Origin: Lachnospiraceae bacterium
Lineage (GTDB): Bacteria; Bacillota; Clostridia; Lachnospirales; Lachnospiraceae
Assembly (NCBI GenBank): GCA_021202465.1
Contig: JAJQCZ010000006.1
Span: 1 to 36,313 of the forward strand
DNA: 36,313 nt
Reading direction: 5' to 3'
A program made the position numbers and the translations under genes. Below are positions 25,581-34,858 of this stretch, in pieces. Under the pieces are notes generated by a model. The model saw nothing but the letters and a program-made list of their open reading frames with translations. It ran no database searches and was not told where the DNA came from. The stretch's first letter is position 1. Each line of letters starts with the position of its first letter.

Positions 25581-26537
25581 ATGGAATACGTAAAATTCTC
25601 GGCGAAAAATGTGGAATCGGCTGTGAATCAGGCTATGGTAGAATTACAGGCGACCAGTGAAGAACTGGAATATGAAGTGATTGAAAAAGGAAGCACCGGA
25701 CTTTTTGGAATCGGAAGTAAGCCGGCTGTCATTCAGGCCAGAAAAAAATTTACGCTGGAAGGAGAAGCGGCGAATTTTCTGAGTCATGTTCTGGAGCTGA
25801 TGAACATGGAAGTGAGTGTGGAAATCTCCTACGATGAGGAAGAAAAGAACATGGACATCGATCTCAAGGGCGATGACATGGGTATTCTCATCGGTAAGAG
25901 AGGTCAGACGCTGGATTCCCTGCAATATCTGACCAGTCTGTATATTAATAAGTATACGGAAGAATATGTCCGTGTGAAGCTGGATATTGAAAATTACCGG
26001 GAAAGAAGAAAAGAGACGCTGGAGACGCTGGCGAAGAACATTGCCTATAAGGTAAAGAGAACGAAGCGTCCGGTTTCTCTGGAACCGATGAATCCCTATG
26101 AGAGAAGAATCATTCACTCTGCTCTCCAGGCAGATAAGTATGTGGTGACCCGCAGCGAGGGGGAAGAGCCTTTCCGTCATGTGGTGGTATCTCTGAAGAG
26201 AGAGCGTCGTGAATACAACCGGGATTACAGTGGTCGGGACAACAATCGTGGTTATAATCGGTCCGGCAACAGGAATTATGGCCGGAACTACAATGGTGAA
26301 GGTCGTCGGGAGTACAATAGCGACAGAAACAGCCGATACCAGAATCGCGGTGGTTATAACAATCGGTATGCTCAGAACAGTGAAAATGAAGGCGACCGCA
26401 GTAATTATAGTAACAATTATAATAACAGTTACAAAAATAATTATCGCAATAAGTATGAAGATAAATCCATTTCGCGATATAATAATCGTTACGAACCGGA
26501 GCAGAATGCGGAAAGCAGTGAAAACAGCGAGGAATAA
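25581..26537 (+). CDS. khpB: RNA-binding protein KhpB (Jag/EloR) with long disordered tail
   Basis: A 318-residue protein. The Jag-N domain covers about 1-50 (KGSTGLFGIGSKPAVIQARKK), a KH domain follows with the GKRG loop, and an R3H domain with RRIIHSALQADKYV. In Firmicutes KhpB with KhpA binds RNA and tunes cell elongation. From about residue 211 onward comes a 107-residue low-complexity tail with about 27 Asn, 16 Tyr and 16 Arg, ending in an acidic stretch. Typical Jag proteins are about 200-250 residues, so the tail is an addition. GGGAGG precedes ATG 25581; an upstream in-frame start would lie inside yidC and is rejected. Confidence 0.93.
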   Translation: MEYVKFSAKNVESAVNQAMVELQATSEELEYEVIEKGSTGLFGIGSKPAVIQARKKFTLEGEAANFLSHVLELMNMEVSVEISYDEEEKNMDIDLKGDDMGILIGKRGQTLDSLQYLTSLYINKYTEEYVRVKLDIENYRERRKETLETLAKNIAYKVKRTKRPVSLEPMNPYERRIIHSALQADKYVVTRSEGEEPFRHVVVSLKRERREYNRDYSGRDNNRGYNRSGNRNYGRNYNGEGRREYNSDRNSRYQNRGGYNNRYAQNSENEGDRSNYSNNYNNSYKNNYRNKYEDKSISRYNNRYEPEQNAESSENSEE

Positions 26538-26548
26538 AACAAGCAGGG

Positions 26549-26582
26549 CAGGCTGTTGCGGGATGCGGCAGCCTGTTTTTTT
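26549..26582 (+). terminator. Intrinsic terminator after khpB
   Basis: CAGGCTG (26549-26555) pairs with CAGCCTG (26569-26575), extended by TTGC/GCGG pairing, and is followed by seven T. It separates the rpmH-khpB unit from mnmE. Confidence 0.9.
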
Positions 26583-26621
26583 ACTTTATCTTATGACAGG
26601 TTTACATGGAGGAGAAGGCAG

Positions 26622-27992
26622 ATGAAGACAGATACCATCGCTGCCATTGCCAGTGGATTGACGCATGCGGGAATTGGAATCATCCGTATCAGCGGGCCGG
26701 AAGCCATCGCTGTGGCGGATCGGGTTGTCCACATAAAAGGAAAAAAACTGCAGGATGTATCCACACATACAGTAAATTATGGATTTGTCTATGATGGGGA
26801 AAATAAACTGGATGAGGCGATCATTCTTGTGATGAGGGCACCTCACAGTTTTACGGCCGAGGATACGGTTGAGATTCAGTGTCATGGAGGGCCCTGGGTC
26901 ATGAAATGTATTCTGGAGTCTGTCGTACATCATGGAGCTCGTCTGGCAGAGCCGGGGGAATTCACCCGCAGAGCCTTTCTCAATGGAAGAATTGATCTCT
27001 CTCAGGCGGAAGCTGTGATGGGAATGATCCAGGCGCAGAATGATTATGCCCGGGATGCATCATTAAAACAGCTTCAGGGAAATATATCCCGGAAAATTCG
27101 TGAACTGCGGGAGCAGCTGCTTCATGAAATGGCTTATATCGAGGCAGCTCTGGATGATCCGGAACATATTTCTCTGGAAGGATATACAGAAAAGATTGAT
27201 GAAAAACTGGATAATCTTCTGATACAGATTCAGGAACTGATCCGCACGGCAGAAAACGGAAAAATCCTTACAGAGGGGATTCGAACGGTAATTCTCGGAA
27301 GACCGAATGCCGGTAAGTCTTCTTTGCTCAATCGATTGCTTGGAGAAGAACGGGCGATTGTCACGGATATTGCGGGGACAACCCGTGATACGCTGGAAGA
27401 AAGAATACAACTGGGAGGATTTACTCTGCGTCTGATTGATACTGCAGGAATTCACAGCACGGAAAATCCGATCGAAAAGATCGGTGTGGAGAGAGCCAGA
27501 GAACAGGCGCGTCAGGCAGACCTTCTTCTTTATGTCGTGGATTCCTCTCAGAAGCTGGAAAAAAGCGATCAGGAAATTCTGGAATTGCTGCAGGGACGCA
27601 GGTCTCTGATTCTGTTAAACAAAATGGATCTGCCTTCTGTGATTGAAAAGGAGGATCTGGAAAAGAGAACAGGACAACCGGTTCTTTCTCTTTCAGCCCG
27701 GGAGGGAACCGGGATTGATGAATTAAAGACAGCCATTGAGAATCTGTTTGATCTTGGAGAAATCGGGAAAAACCAGCAGGTCACAATCACCAATATGCGG
27801 CATAAAGAAGCTCTGGAAGAGGCAGAAAACAGTTTACTTTTGGTGAAACAAAGTGTCGAGGCAGGGATGCCGGAGGACCTGTATACAATTGATCTGATGA
27901 ATGCCTATGAATCTCTGGGACGCATCGTCGGAGAAGCTGTTGAGGATGATCTGGTGGATAAGATTTTCAGAGAATTCTGTATGGGAAAATAG
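26622..27992 (+). CDS. mnmE: tRNA modification GTPase MnmE
   Basis: A 456-residue GTPase that with MnmG makes the 5-carboxymethylaminomethyl group on U34 of tRNAs. G1 is GRPNAGKS (226-233), followed by [13 protein letters not shown] and NKMD. The N-terminal folate-binding domain and a C-terminal helical domain frame the G domain, and the protein ends FCMGK, a variant of the usual C(I/V/L)GK with the reactive cysteine kept. GGAGG lies before ATG 26622; an upstream in-frame ATG would start in the terminator region. Confidence 0.97.
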   Translation: MKTDTIAAIASGLTHAGIGIIRISGPEAIAVADRVVHIKGKKLQDVSTHTVNYGFVYDGENKLDEAIILVMRAPHSFTAEDTVEIQCHGGPWVMKCILESVVHHGARLAEPGEFTRRAFLNGRIDLSQAEAVMGMIQAQNDYARDASLKQLQGNISRKIRELREQLLHEMAYIEAALDDPEHISLEGYTEKIDEKLDNLLIQIQELIRTAENGKILTEGIRTVILGRPNAGKSSLLNRLLGEERAIVTDIAGTTRDTLEERIQLGGFTLRLIDTAGIHSTENPIEKIGVERAREQARQADLLLYVVDSSQKLEKSDQEILELLQGRRSLILLNKMDLPSVIEKEDLEKRTGQPVLSLSAREGTGIDELKTAIENLFDLGEIGKNQQVTITNMRHKEALEEAENSLLLVKQSVEAGMPEDLYTIDLMNAYESLGRIVGEAVEDDLVDKIFREFCMGK

Positions 27993-28045
27993 GAATTTAT
28001 TTTTTGATTTCTGTGTCGGATGATCCGGATAAGGAGAATGTATCT

Positions 28046-29944
28046 GTGAAGATTGAAGAATATTATGACGTTGTCGTGATCGGGGCAGGTCATGCGGGCT
28101 GTGAGGCTGCTCTGGCTGCCGCACGTCTCGGTATGAATACTCTGCTTTTTACTGTCAGCGTAGACAGTATCGCTTTAATGCCCTGTAATCCGAATATTGG
28201 CGGGACATCCAAAGGTCATCTGGTGAGGGAAATCGATACCCTGGGCGGTGAAATGGCTAAAAATATAGACAAAACATTTACTCAGTCTAAAATGCTTAAC
28301 CAGTCCAAAGGCCCGGCAGTTCATTCTCTGCGCGCACAGGCCGATAAGCAGGAATATAGCCGTGAAATGAGGAAAACTCTGGAAAATACGGAACATTTGT
28401 GGATAAAACAGGCCGAAGTAGCTGAAATTGTGGAAAAAGAGGGACGTCTGACAGCAGTAAGAACCTGCAGCGGGGCAGAGTATCACTGTAAAGCAGCCAT
28501 TCTCTGTTCAGGAACCTATCTGAAGGCGCGGTGTGTTTATGGGGATGTGAGTCAGTATACCGGACCGAACGGGCTGCAGCCGGCAAATCATTTGTCAGCT
28601 TCTCTTCTATCTCATGGAATCGAGCTGATGCGTTTTAAGACAGGGACGCCGGCCAGAGTGGACGGCAGGACTGTAGATACATCAAAGATGGAAGAGCAAA
28701 AAGGTGATGAGAATATTATTCCTTTTTCCTTTACTACGGATTCTGAAGCAATTCAGAAAGAACAGATTTCCTGCTGGCTTACTTATACAAATGAGGAAAC
28801 ACATCGAATCATCAGAGATAACCTGGATCGCTCGCCTCTCTATTCCGGAGAGATTCAGGGAACAGGTCCCAGATATTGTCCTTCGATTGAGGATAAGGTG
28901 GTGCGATTTGCAGACAAAAAACGCCATCAACTGTTTATCGAACCGGAAGGAAATTATACGCACGAGATGTATATCGGGGGCATGTCCAGTTCTCTGCCGG
29001 AGGATGTTCAGTATGCGATGATCCATACGGTACCGGGACTGGAACAGGCACAAATTGTCCGCAATGCTTATGCCATTGAATACGATTGTATTAATCCGAA
29101 TCAGTTGGATGCTTCACTAGAATTTAAAAATATTTCCGGATTTTTCAGTGCCGGTCAGTCCAATGGCAGTTCCGGTTATGAAGAGGCAGCGGCGCAGGGT
29201 CTGATTGCGGGAATCAATGCGGTGCGTAAAATCCGGGGACAGGAACCTCTGATTCTGGATCGTTCGCAGGCTTATATCGGTGTGTTGATCGATGATCTGG
29301 TGACCAAAGAAAACCATGAGCCATATCGTATGATGACCTCCAGAGCAGAGTATCGTCTGCTTCTGCGACAGGATAATGCGGATCTGCGTCTGACAGAGAT
29401 TGGCTATGAGGTAGGGTTGATTTCCAGAGATCGGGTTGACTATGTCAGAAATAAAGAAAAACAAATTGAACAGGAAAAAAACCGCCTGGAGAAAGCAACT
29501 GTCGGCGGAACGGATAAGATACAGGATTTCCTGGCCCGCCATCAGTCGACTCCTCTGAAATCAGGTGTTACACTCTCAGAGCTTCTGAAACGGCCGGAAC
29601 TCGATTATTGGAAGCTGGCTGAAATTGATGAAGCAAGACCGGAATATCCGTATGAGGTCTGTGAACAGGTCAATATATGGATTAAATATGAGGGGTATAT
29701 TGACAGACAGAAGAGACAGGTCACACAGTTTAAAAAAATGGAAAATAAAAAAATTCCTGTTGATCTTGACTATGAAAAGGTAAACAGTCTGAGACTTGAA
29801 GCAGTTCAAAAACTGAATCAGATTCGTCCTTTGTCCATTGGTCAGGCTTCTCGTATCTCAGGTGTTTCACCAGCGGATATCTCTGTCTTATTGGTATATC
29901 TGGAACAGAGAAACCGGATGAAGGGAGGTGCGGAAAATGAATAA
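28046..29944 (+). CDS. mnmG: tRNA modification enzyme MnmG (GidA)
   Basis: A 632-residue FAD protein, partner of MnmE. The FAD motif is [10 protein letters not shown] (13-22), followed by [24 protein letters not shown] and the cysteine segment [17 protein letters not shown] region of the insertion domain. I start at GTG 28046, nine bases after AAGGAG, because the upstream open frame has no site. A perfect DnaA box (28398-28406) lies within the coding sequence. It ends 8 bp inside the rsmG start (4 bases of overlap in effect with its ribosome site). Confidence 0.96.
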   Translation: MKIEEYYDVVVIGAGHAGCEAALAAARLGMNTLLFTVSVDSIALMPCNPNIGGTSKGHLVREIDTLGGEMAKNIDKTFTQSKMLNQSKGPAVHSLRAQADKQEYSREMRKTLENTEHLWIKQAEVAEIVEKEGRLTAVRTCSGAEYHCKAAILCSGTYLKARCVYGDVSQYTGPNGLQPANHLSASLLSHGIELMRFKTGTPARVDGRTVDTSKMEEQKGDENIIPFSFTTDSEAIQKEQISCWLTYTNEETHRIIRDNLDRSPLYSGEIQGTGPRYCPSIEDKVVRFADKKRHQLFIEPEGNYTHEMYIGGMSSSLPEDVQYAMIHTVPGLEQAQIVRNAYAIEYDCINPNQLDASLEFKNISGFFSAGQSNGSSGYEEAAAQGLIAGINAVRKIRGQEPLILDRSQAYIGVLIDDLVTKENHEPYRMMTSRAEYRLLLRQDNADLRLTEIGYEVGLISRDRVDYVRNKEKQIEQEKNRLEKATVGGTDKIQDFLARHQSTPLKSGVTLSELLKRPELDYWKLAEIDEARPEYPYEVCEQVNIWIKYEGYIDRQKRQVTQFKKMENKKIPVDLDYEKVNSLRLEAVQKLNQIRPLSIGQASRISGVSPADISVLLVYLEQRNRMKGGAENE

Positions 29945-30719
29945 GGAGCAGGTTCTTTTGGATAGCTTTTGTTCCTTTGGTATTGAACTGAATCGCAAAC
30001 AAACGGAACAATTCCTGCAATATGAGCATCTTCTGTCTGAATGGAATCAGAAAATGAATCTGACCGCCATTACAGATTTTGAAGAGATTGTCTGGAAACA
30101 TTTTATTGACAGTGTTGCTTTATGCCAGTCGGAATATGTTTCACGTGAAACATGGAATGGACATTGGATCGATGTTGGTACAGGTGCCGGTTTTCCTGGT
30201 ATTCCATTGAAAATTATTTTTCCAGACTGTCATATGACTCTTGTTGATTCATTAAATAAAAGAGTAGATTTTCTGGGGGAAGCTATAAAGCAATGCGGAC
30301 TACAGCAGATAAGAACGATTCATGCCCGGGCTGAAGATCTTGGGCATGATATCAAATACAGAGAAGCTTATGATGTCTGTGTTTCACGCGCAGTAGCGAA
30401 TCTGTCAACTCTTTCAGAGTATTGTATTCCTTTTTTGAAAAAGGGCGGCTGGTTTCTGGCTTATAAGGCAGGTGAGGTTGAAAAAGAACTGAAGCAAAGT
30501 CAGAAAGCTGTCAAAGTCTTTGGGGGAGAAATACGACATGCAGAACAAATGATTATAAGAGGCTCAGATTTGAAAAGAACATTGATCTTTGTTAAAAAAG
30601 TTGAAGCTACACCAAAAAAATATCCTCGAAAAGCTGGTATTCCCTCAAAAAAAACCAATCCTGTCATAATATTTATGGAAGAAGGCTGTATGGACAGTAA
30701 GCTCCGATGTTTCACGTGA
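29937..30719 (+). CDS. rsmG: 16S rRNA (guanine-527-N7) methyltransferase RsmG
   Basis: A Rossmann-fold methyltransferase with the SAM motif [12 protein letters not shown], the downstream [11 protein letters not shown] and [14 protein letters not shown]. It modifies G527 of 16S rRNA. ATG 29937 follows GGGAGG. The expected family C-terminus is [11 protein letters not shown] plus a few residues. Here a run of eight A (30647-30654) puts the ribosome in a frame that reads about 20 more codons and stops inside a parS site; with seven A the protein would end PSKKPILS at 30669. The catalytic part is intact. A parS site lies inside the gene (30137-30152). Confidence 0.93.
   Translation: MNKEQVLLDSFCSFGIELNRKQTEQFLQYEHLLSEWNQKMNLTAITDFEEIVWKHFIDSVALCQSEYVSRETWNGHWIDVGTGAGFPGIPLKIIFPDCHMTLVDSLNKRVDFLGEAIKQCGLQQIRTIHARAEDLGHDIKYREAYDVCVSRAVANLSTLSEYCIPFLKKGGWFLAYKAGEVEKELKQSQKAVKVFGGEIRHAEQMIIRGSDLKRTLIFVKKVEATPKKYPRKAGIPSKKTNPVIIFMEEGCMDSKLRCFT
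30137..30152. other. parS site 1, within rsmG
   Basis: TGTTTCACGTGAAACA is a perfect palindrome matching the ParB-binding consensus TGTTNCACGTGAAACA. It lies within the coding sequence of rsmG. Confidence 0.95.
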
Positions 30720-30736
30720 AACATCGGAGCTTACTG
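30695..30736. other. parS site 2, core of a 42-bp perfect palindrome
   Basis: The parS core TGTTTCACGTGAAACA (30708-30723) is extended symmetrically by 13 bp on both sides, so 30695-30736 is a perfect palindrome centred at 30715/30716. The extended rsmG frame ends in it. No T-run follows, so a standard terminator is not indicated. Confidence 0.93.
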
Positions 30737-30771
30737 ACAGATTCAATAATCAGAAAATTTCTTACTACAAA

Positions 30772-30787
30772 TGTTTCACGTGAAACA
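30772..30787. other. parS site 3, upstream of parA
   Basis: TGTTTCACGTGAAACA, again a perfect match, 64 bp after site 2 and 170 bp upstream of parA. The 237-bp gap from rsmG to parA holds sites 2 (right half) and 3 and otherwise only A/T-rich sequence with no promoter I can define with confidence. Confidence 0.95.
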
Positions 30788-30956
30788 TAAGAATCCTCTT
30801 AAGAAGATTTTAATATTTGTGTCATAGTAAAATTTATAGATATAGAAACGTTTTTGTGATAGAATAAAAGTCAACATGTAATGACTGCAGGAGAAGCAAA
30901 GCGGAAGATAAACGAAGTTTTCAGCAAAGACGTTCTGAGCCGGAAAGGGAATATTT

Positions 30957-31733
30957 ATGGAGAGAATTATTGCCATAGCGAATCAAAAGGGTGGGGTTGG
31001 AAAGACAACGACAGCAATCAATCTGTCGGCTTGTCTGGCTGAGGCAGGCAAGAAAGTTCTCACCATTGATATGGATCCTCAGGGAAATACGACCAGTGGT
31101 CTGGGAATAGGTAAGGATGCCGCGGAAAATACAATTTACGAATGTCTCATTGGTGAATCGGAGCTATCAGAATGTATTCAGCCTTGTGTCGTGGAAAATC
31201 TTGAGGTTGTACCCTCCAATGTCAATTTGTCCGGTGCAGAGATAGAACTGATCGGTGTTGAGGAAAAGGAATTTATACTGAAGAAACAGCTGCAGGCTGT
31301 TCAGGAAAACTATGATTTTATATTGATTGACTGCCCTCCTGCTCTGAGCATGCTGACTGTCAATGCTCTGACAGCAGCTACTTCAGTTCTTGTTCCGATT
31401 CAATGTGAATATTATGCCCTGGAGGGACTTTCTCAGTTGATTTATACAATTAATCTGGTGAAAGAACGTCTGAATCCTGAACTGAATATGGAGGGTATCG
31501 TCTTTACGATGTATGATGCAAGGACAAATCTTTCCCTGCAGGTTGTGGAAAATGTAAAGGATAATCTGGATCAGAATATTTATAAGACAATCATTCCCAG
31601 AAATGTGCGCCTGGCGGAAGCGCCCAGTCATGGCCTTCCTATTACGCTCTATGACAGCCGTTCGACGGGTGCAGAGTGCTATCGGCTGCTGGCAGAAGAA
31701 GTGATTCATTTCGGCGAGAATGAGGAAGAGTAG
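30957..31733 (+). CDS. parA: Chromosome partitioning ATPase ParA (Soj)
   Basis: A 258-residue ParA/MinD-type ATPase. The deviant Walker A motif KGGVGKTT is at 11-18, with DMDPQGNTTSGLG and DCPPALSMLTVNAL downstream. With ParB it segregates the origin, and in B. subtilis Soj also controls DnaA. A short GGAAAGGG site precedes ATG 30957. parB follows 13 bp after the stop. Confidence 0.97.
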   Translation: MERIIAIANQKGGVGKTTTAINLSACLAEAGKKVLTIDMDPQGNTTSGLGIGKDAAENTIYECLIGESELSECIQPCVVENLEVVPSNVNLSGAEIELIGVEEKEFILKKQLQAVQENYDFILIDCPPALSMLTVNALTAATSVLVPIQCEYYALEGLSQLIYTINLVKERLNPELNMEGIVFTMYDARTNLSLQVVENVKDNLDQNIYKTIIPRNVRLAEAPSHGLPITLYDSRSTGAECYRLLAEEVIHFGENEEE

Positions 31734-31746
31734 GGAGATAAAAAAG

Positions 31747-32700
31747 ATGGCCAGACGCAGTGGATTGGGTAAGGGTTTAGATTCATTGATTTCCAGTGAA
31801 TATACAAAGAAAACAGTAAAAACGGATCAGTCTGCGGAAAAATCCCCAAAGTTATCCACAAAGATAGATGAAAATGTGGAAAAATCGGTGGATAAAAAAG
31901 ATATTTCCCTGCAAAATGCTGTAATGCTGAAAATAGCGGAAATTGAACCAAACAGGGAACAACCGAGAAAAAACTTTGATGAGGAAGCGTTGGATGATCT
32001 GGCGGATTCCATTCGTCAATATGGAATTTTGCAGCCCCTGCTGGTAAAACCGGTCGGCCAGCATTATGAAATTATTGCCGGGGAAAGACGCTGGCGTGCT
32101 GCAAAGCTGGCCGGGCTCAAAGAAATTCCGGTCATTGTACGGGATGAGAGCAAAGAAAAAATCATGGAGATTTCTCTGATTGAAAATATACAGAGAGAGG
32201 ATCTGAATGCGATTGAAGAGGCGCAGGCCTATCAGAGACTGTTGACGGAATTCGGTTATCGTCAGGAGGATCTGGCTGCGAAAATTTCCAGAAGCCGCAC
32301 AGCAATCACCAATCGTCTTCGCCTTCTGAAGCTGACAGAAAAAGTACAGAGTATGGTTCAGGAAAACATGATCACAGAAGGTCATGCGCGGGCTCTGATT
32401 CCAATTGAAGATCCGGATCTCCAGTTTCAGACAGCTATGACTGTTATGGATAACAGTCTGAGTGTGCGGGAAACGGAAAAACTGGTCAAAAAAGTATTGA
32501 ATCCTGTTTCTTCAGCTGACAAGGATGCCTGGAAACAGGCGGATCAGGTTGTTTACGATAAACTGGAGGAGGATTTGCGCAATATCATGGGGACAAAGGT
32601 TGCCATTCAGAGAAAAGACAGAAATAAGGGAAGAATCGTGATCGATTACTACTCTTCCGAAGAACTTGAGAGACTGATGGATTGGTTTGCGAAGCACTAG
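31747..32700 (+). CDS. parB: Chromosome partitioning protein ParB (Spo0J)
   Basis: A 317-residue ParB. The N-terminus ARRSGLGKGLDSLI is the conserved ParA-activating segment. A Ser/Lys-rich linker of about 35 residues follows. The CTP-binding domain has NREQPRKNFDEEALDDLADSI, then GERRWRAAKLAG and ENIQREDLNAIEEA, and the helix-turn-helix includes SRSRTAITNRLRLLKL. It binds parS and spreads. The DNA that encodes the linker contains three DnaA-box-like sites. ATG 31747 follows GGGAG; an earlier in-frame start would overlap parA. Confidence 0.97.
   Translation: MARRSGLGKGLDSLISSEYTKKTVKTDQSAEKSPKLSTKIDENVEKSVDKKDISLQNAVMLKIAEIEPNREQPRKNFDEEALDDLADSIRQYGILQPLLVKPVGQHYEIIAGERRWRAAKLAGLKEIPVIVRDESKEKIMEISLIENIQREDLNAIEEAQAYQRLLTEFGYRQEDLAAKISRSRTAITNRLRLLKLTEKVQSMVQENMITEGHARALIPIEDPDLQFQTAMTVMDNSLSVRETEKLVKKVLNPVSSADKDAWKQADQVVYDKLEEDLRNIMGTKVAIQRKDRNKGRIVIDYYSSEELERLMDWFAKH
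31852..31895. other. Three DnaA-box-like sites within parB
   Basis: TTATCCACA (perfect, plus, 31852-31860), minus-strand TTTTCCACA (31875-31883) and minus-strand TTATCCACC (31887-31895) lie within 44 bp of the parB linker sequence, about 8-10 kb from the origin clusters. Confidence 0.6.
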
Positions 32701-32715
32701 GAGGATTGCCTGAGG

Positions 32716-33258
32716 ATGCTGAACAGTGAGATATTCGATGCAATTGGTATAGACCCCGCAATAATTATTGTGATTCTTACCGTCTTGGTGTTGGTTTTAT
32801 TGATTACCGTGCTGGTTCTCATTGTCAAAGTTAATCACCTGATGAAGAGATATGATCTCTTCATGCGGGGAAAAGATTGCGAGACAATGGAGGATAATAT
32901 CGTTGAGATTTACAGGAAGCTTCAGATCATGCAGAATAAGGATCTGGCGAACAAAGATATCATGAAGATGCTGAATCGCAATATGGTGAATGCGATTCAG
33001 AAAACAGGTCTGGTAAAATATAATGCTTTTGAGGGAATGGGAGGACAGTCCAGTTTTGCTCTTACTTTGCTGAATATGGAGAATACAGGATATATTTTAA
33101 ATGCCATGCACAGTCGGAATTCCTGTTATATCTATATTAAGGAAGTCAGAAATGGGGAGCCGGAAGTACCTCTCAGTCAGGAAGAAAAAATGTCTCTGGA
33201 TCAGGCTGTTGATAAGAGGGAAAGTAAAAGAGAAAAGGGAACGCGGAGAAATTCTTAA
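32716..33258 (+). CDS. DUF4446 membrane-anchored protein
   Basis: A 180-residue protein with one N-terminal hydrophobic helix (about residues 14-38, rich in Ile/Leu/Val), a short helical region and a conserved C-terminal block (VKYNAFEGMGGQSSFALTLL, NSCYIYIKEVRNGE). This matches the DUF4446 family, which in Clostridia regularly follows parB. Function is unknown; the anchor and location suggest a tie to the cell envelope or origin positioning, which is inference. It is 15 bp after parB. Confidence 0.88.
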   Translation: MLNSEIFDAIGIDPAIIIVILTVLVLVLLITVLVLIVKVNHLMKRYDLFMRGKDCETMEDNIVEIYRKLQIMQNKDLANKDIMKMLNRNMVNAIQKTGLVKYNAFEGMGGQSSFALTLLNMENTGYILNAMHSRNSCYIYIKEVRNGEPEVPLSQEEKMSLDQAVDKRESKREKGTRRNS

Positions 33259-33330
33259 AGGATTTTCCTGCATACAGATTTGTAAAAATATCAGAGTCTG
33301 AGAATGAGAAATATAAATCTGAGGAATACA

Positions 33331-33368
33331 AAAAAGGGAAGCACCTTATTATGGGTACTTCCCTTTTT
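33331..33368. terminator. Bidirectional terminator between DUF4446 gene and gdhA
   Basis: AAAAAGGGAAG (33331-33341) pairs perfectly with CTTCCCTTTTT (33358-33368). A and T runs on both sides let it serve both convergent genes. Confidence 0.9.
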
Positions 33369-33410
33369 ATATAAAACTTACAGTAATCTGACAGTTAGAC
33401 AGATTGGTTT

Positions 33411-33430
33411 ATCCTTTGATATCCTTTGAT
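33411..33430. repeat. Tandem 10-bp duplication
   Basis: ATCCTTTGAT occurs twice directly in tandem (33411-33420 and 33421-33430), a few bases beyond the gdhA stop codon. It looks like a small slippage duplication in the 3' untranslated region. Confidence 0.8.
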
Positions 33431-33437
33431 CAGTGGA

Positions 33438-34787
33438 TTAGCAGATTCCCTGGCCTTCCATGGCGTCGATGATCTTCTCCGCAGCAGCAAGGTTCGCGCC
33501 GGCAATCAGATCGCCGGGTTTTCCGTACTTCTCCGCGGCAGCAGAGACATTCCGGAAGATATTCTGCATGATTACATGCAGTTTCTCATCTACTTCCTCG
33601 GCAGTCCAGGACAGCTTCATGGCATTCTGGCTCATCTCAAATTCGGAAACAGCTACGCCGCCGGCATTGACAGCCTTGGAAGGGGCAACAATGAAGCCGT
33701 TCTCGATGAAGTAATCCACTGCTTCCTGAGTAGTAGGCATGTTGGCAACCTCGATGATGATCTTAGAAGCGCCTTCCTCAATGATTCTCTTTGCATCCTC
33801 AATCCGGATATCATTCTGTGTAGCGCAGGGCATGTACACATCCGCCTTGACACGGCCCCAGGGCTTTTCACCGGCATGGAACTCACAGCCATATTTATCC
33901 GCATAATCCTGAACGCGGTCACGCAGGGAGTTTCTCATCTCTACCAGGTAATCAATCTTCTCACCGCTCACGCCGTCGGGATCATATACATATCCGTCGG
34001 GACCGGAGATAGCAACAACCTTGCCGCCCAGCTCGGTGATCTTCTTCGTAGCACCCCAGCACACATTGCCGAATCCGGACAGGCAGAAAGTTGTTCCTTC
34101 GATGCTCTTGCCAAGGCTCTTGAAGAGCTCTTCTGCGAAGTATGTCGCACCATAACCGGTTGCCGTATCACGGCCCAGGCTTCCGCCGTAGGAGATTGCC
34201 TTACTGGAAAGAGCTCCGTTCTTGTACTCGCCCACGATTCTCTTATACTGTCCATACATATAACCGATTTCTTTGGTGCCGCAGCCCAGGTCACCGGCCG
34301 GGCAGTCCAGATCAGGACCGATGTAGCGATACAGCTCGGTCATAAAGGACTGACAGAAACGCATCATCTCAGCATCGGACTTGCCCTTCGGATTGAAATC
34401 GCTGCCGCCCTTGCCGCCGCCAATGGGAAGACCAGTCAGGCAGTTTTTAAATGTCTGCTCAAAAGCAAGGAATTTCATAATGCTCAGGTTGACCGTCGGA
34501 TGGAAGCGAAGACCTCCCTTGTACGGTCCGATCGCGCTGTTGAACTGTACACGCCAGCCGCGATTTACATGAGCCTGACCATTGTCATCTACCCACGGTA
34601 CCCGGAAGGTAGCAATCTTCTCCGGTTCGGTCAGTCTCTCAAGCAGAGCAACCTTGCGATAATGATCTTCATTTTTCTCGATGAGGGGTCTCAGAGACTC
34701 CAGAACCTCATTCACGCACTGCAAAAACTCGGGTTCATTCGCATCCTTCGCTTCTACTTTGGCTAAAACCTCATCTACGTAAGACAT
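33438..34787 (-). CDS. gdhA: NADP-type glutamate dehydrogenase
   Basis: A 449-residue hexameric-type dehydrogenase that makes glutamate from 2-oxoglutarate and ammonia. The substrate site is visible in KGGLRFHPTVN and PIGGGKGGSDFNPKGKSD, followed by PAGDLGCGTKEIGYMYGQY, and the nucleotide domain has LSGFGNVCWGATKK. The length and sequence pattern fit the NADP-linked group; cofactor use is not certain from sequence. AGGAGG precedes ATG 34787. The gene is transcribed toward the origin, unlike its neighbours. Confidence 0.96.
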   Translation of the reverse strand: MSYVDEVLAKVEAKDANEPEFLQCVNEVLESLRPLIEKNEDHYRKVALLERLTEPEKIATFRVPWVDDNGQAHVNRGWRVQFNSAIGPYKGGLRFHPTVNLSIMKFLAFEQTFKNCLTGLPIGGGKGGSDFNPKGKSDAEMMRFCQSFMTELYRYIGPDLDCPAGDLGCGTKEIGYMYGQYKRIVGEYKNGALSSKAISYGGSLGRDTATGYGATYFAEELFKSLGKSIEGTTFCLSGFGNVCWGATKKITELGGKVVAISGPDGYVYDPDGVSGEKIDYLVEMRNSLRDRVQDYADKYGCEFHAGEKPWGRVKADVYMPCATQNDIRIEDAKRIIEEGASKIIIEVANMPTTQEAVDYFIENGFIVAPSKAVNAGGVAVSEFEMSQNAMKLSWTAEEVDEKLHVIMQNIFRNVSAAAEKYGKPGDLIAGANLAAAEKIIDAMEGQGIC

Positions 34788-34808
34788 ACTTTCATCCTCC
34801 TAAAATTC

Positions 34809-34833
34809 TTCACCAAATTTTTAGTGTGGTGAA
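34809..34833 (-). other. Hairpin in the gdhA leader
   Basis: TTCACCA (34809-34815) pairs with TGGTGAA (34827-34833) around an A/T loop, about 20 nt upstream of the gdhA start and next to its ribosome binding site. Confidence 0.4.
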
Positions 34834-34858
34834 TTTTTTACTGATCTCTTACGATAAC

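Noticed and set aside
30720-30956. A dedicated parA promoter
   Set aside because: Several A/T-rich hexamers could serve as -10 (for example TAGAAT near 30860), but none has an acceptable -35 at the right distance, so none is listed.
33426-34766. A 446-codon plus-strand frame opposite gdhA
   Set aside because: It is a shadow of glutamate dehydrogenase, which shows all family motifs and a good ribosome binding site.
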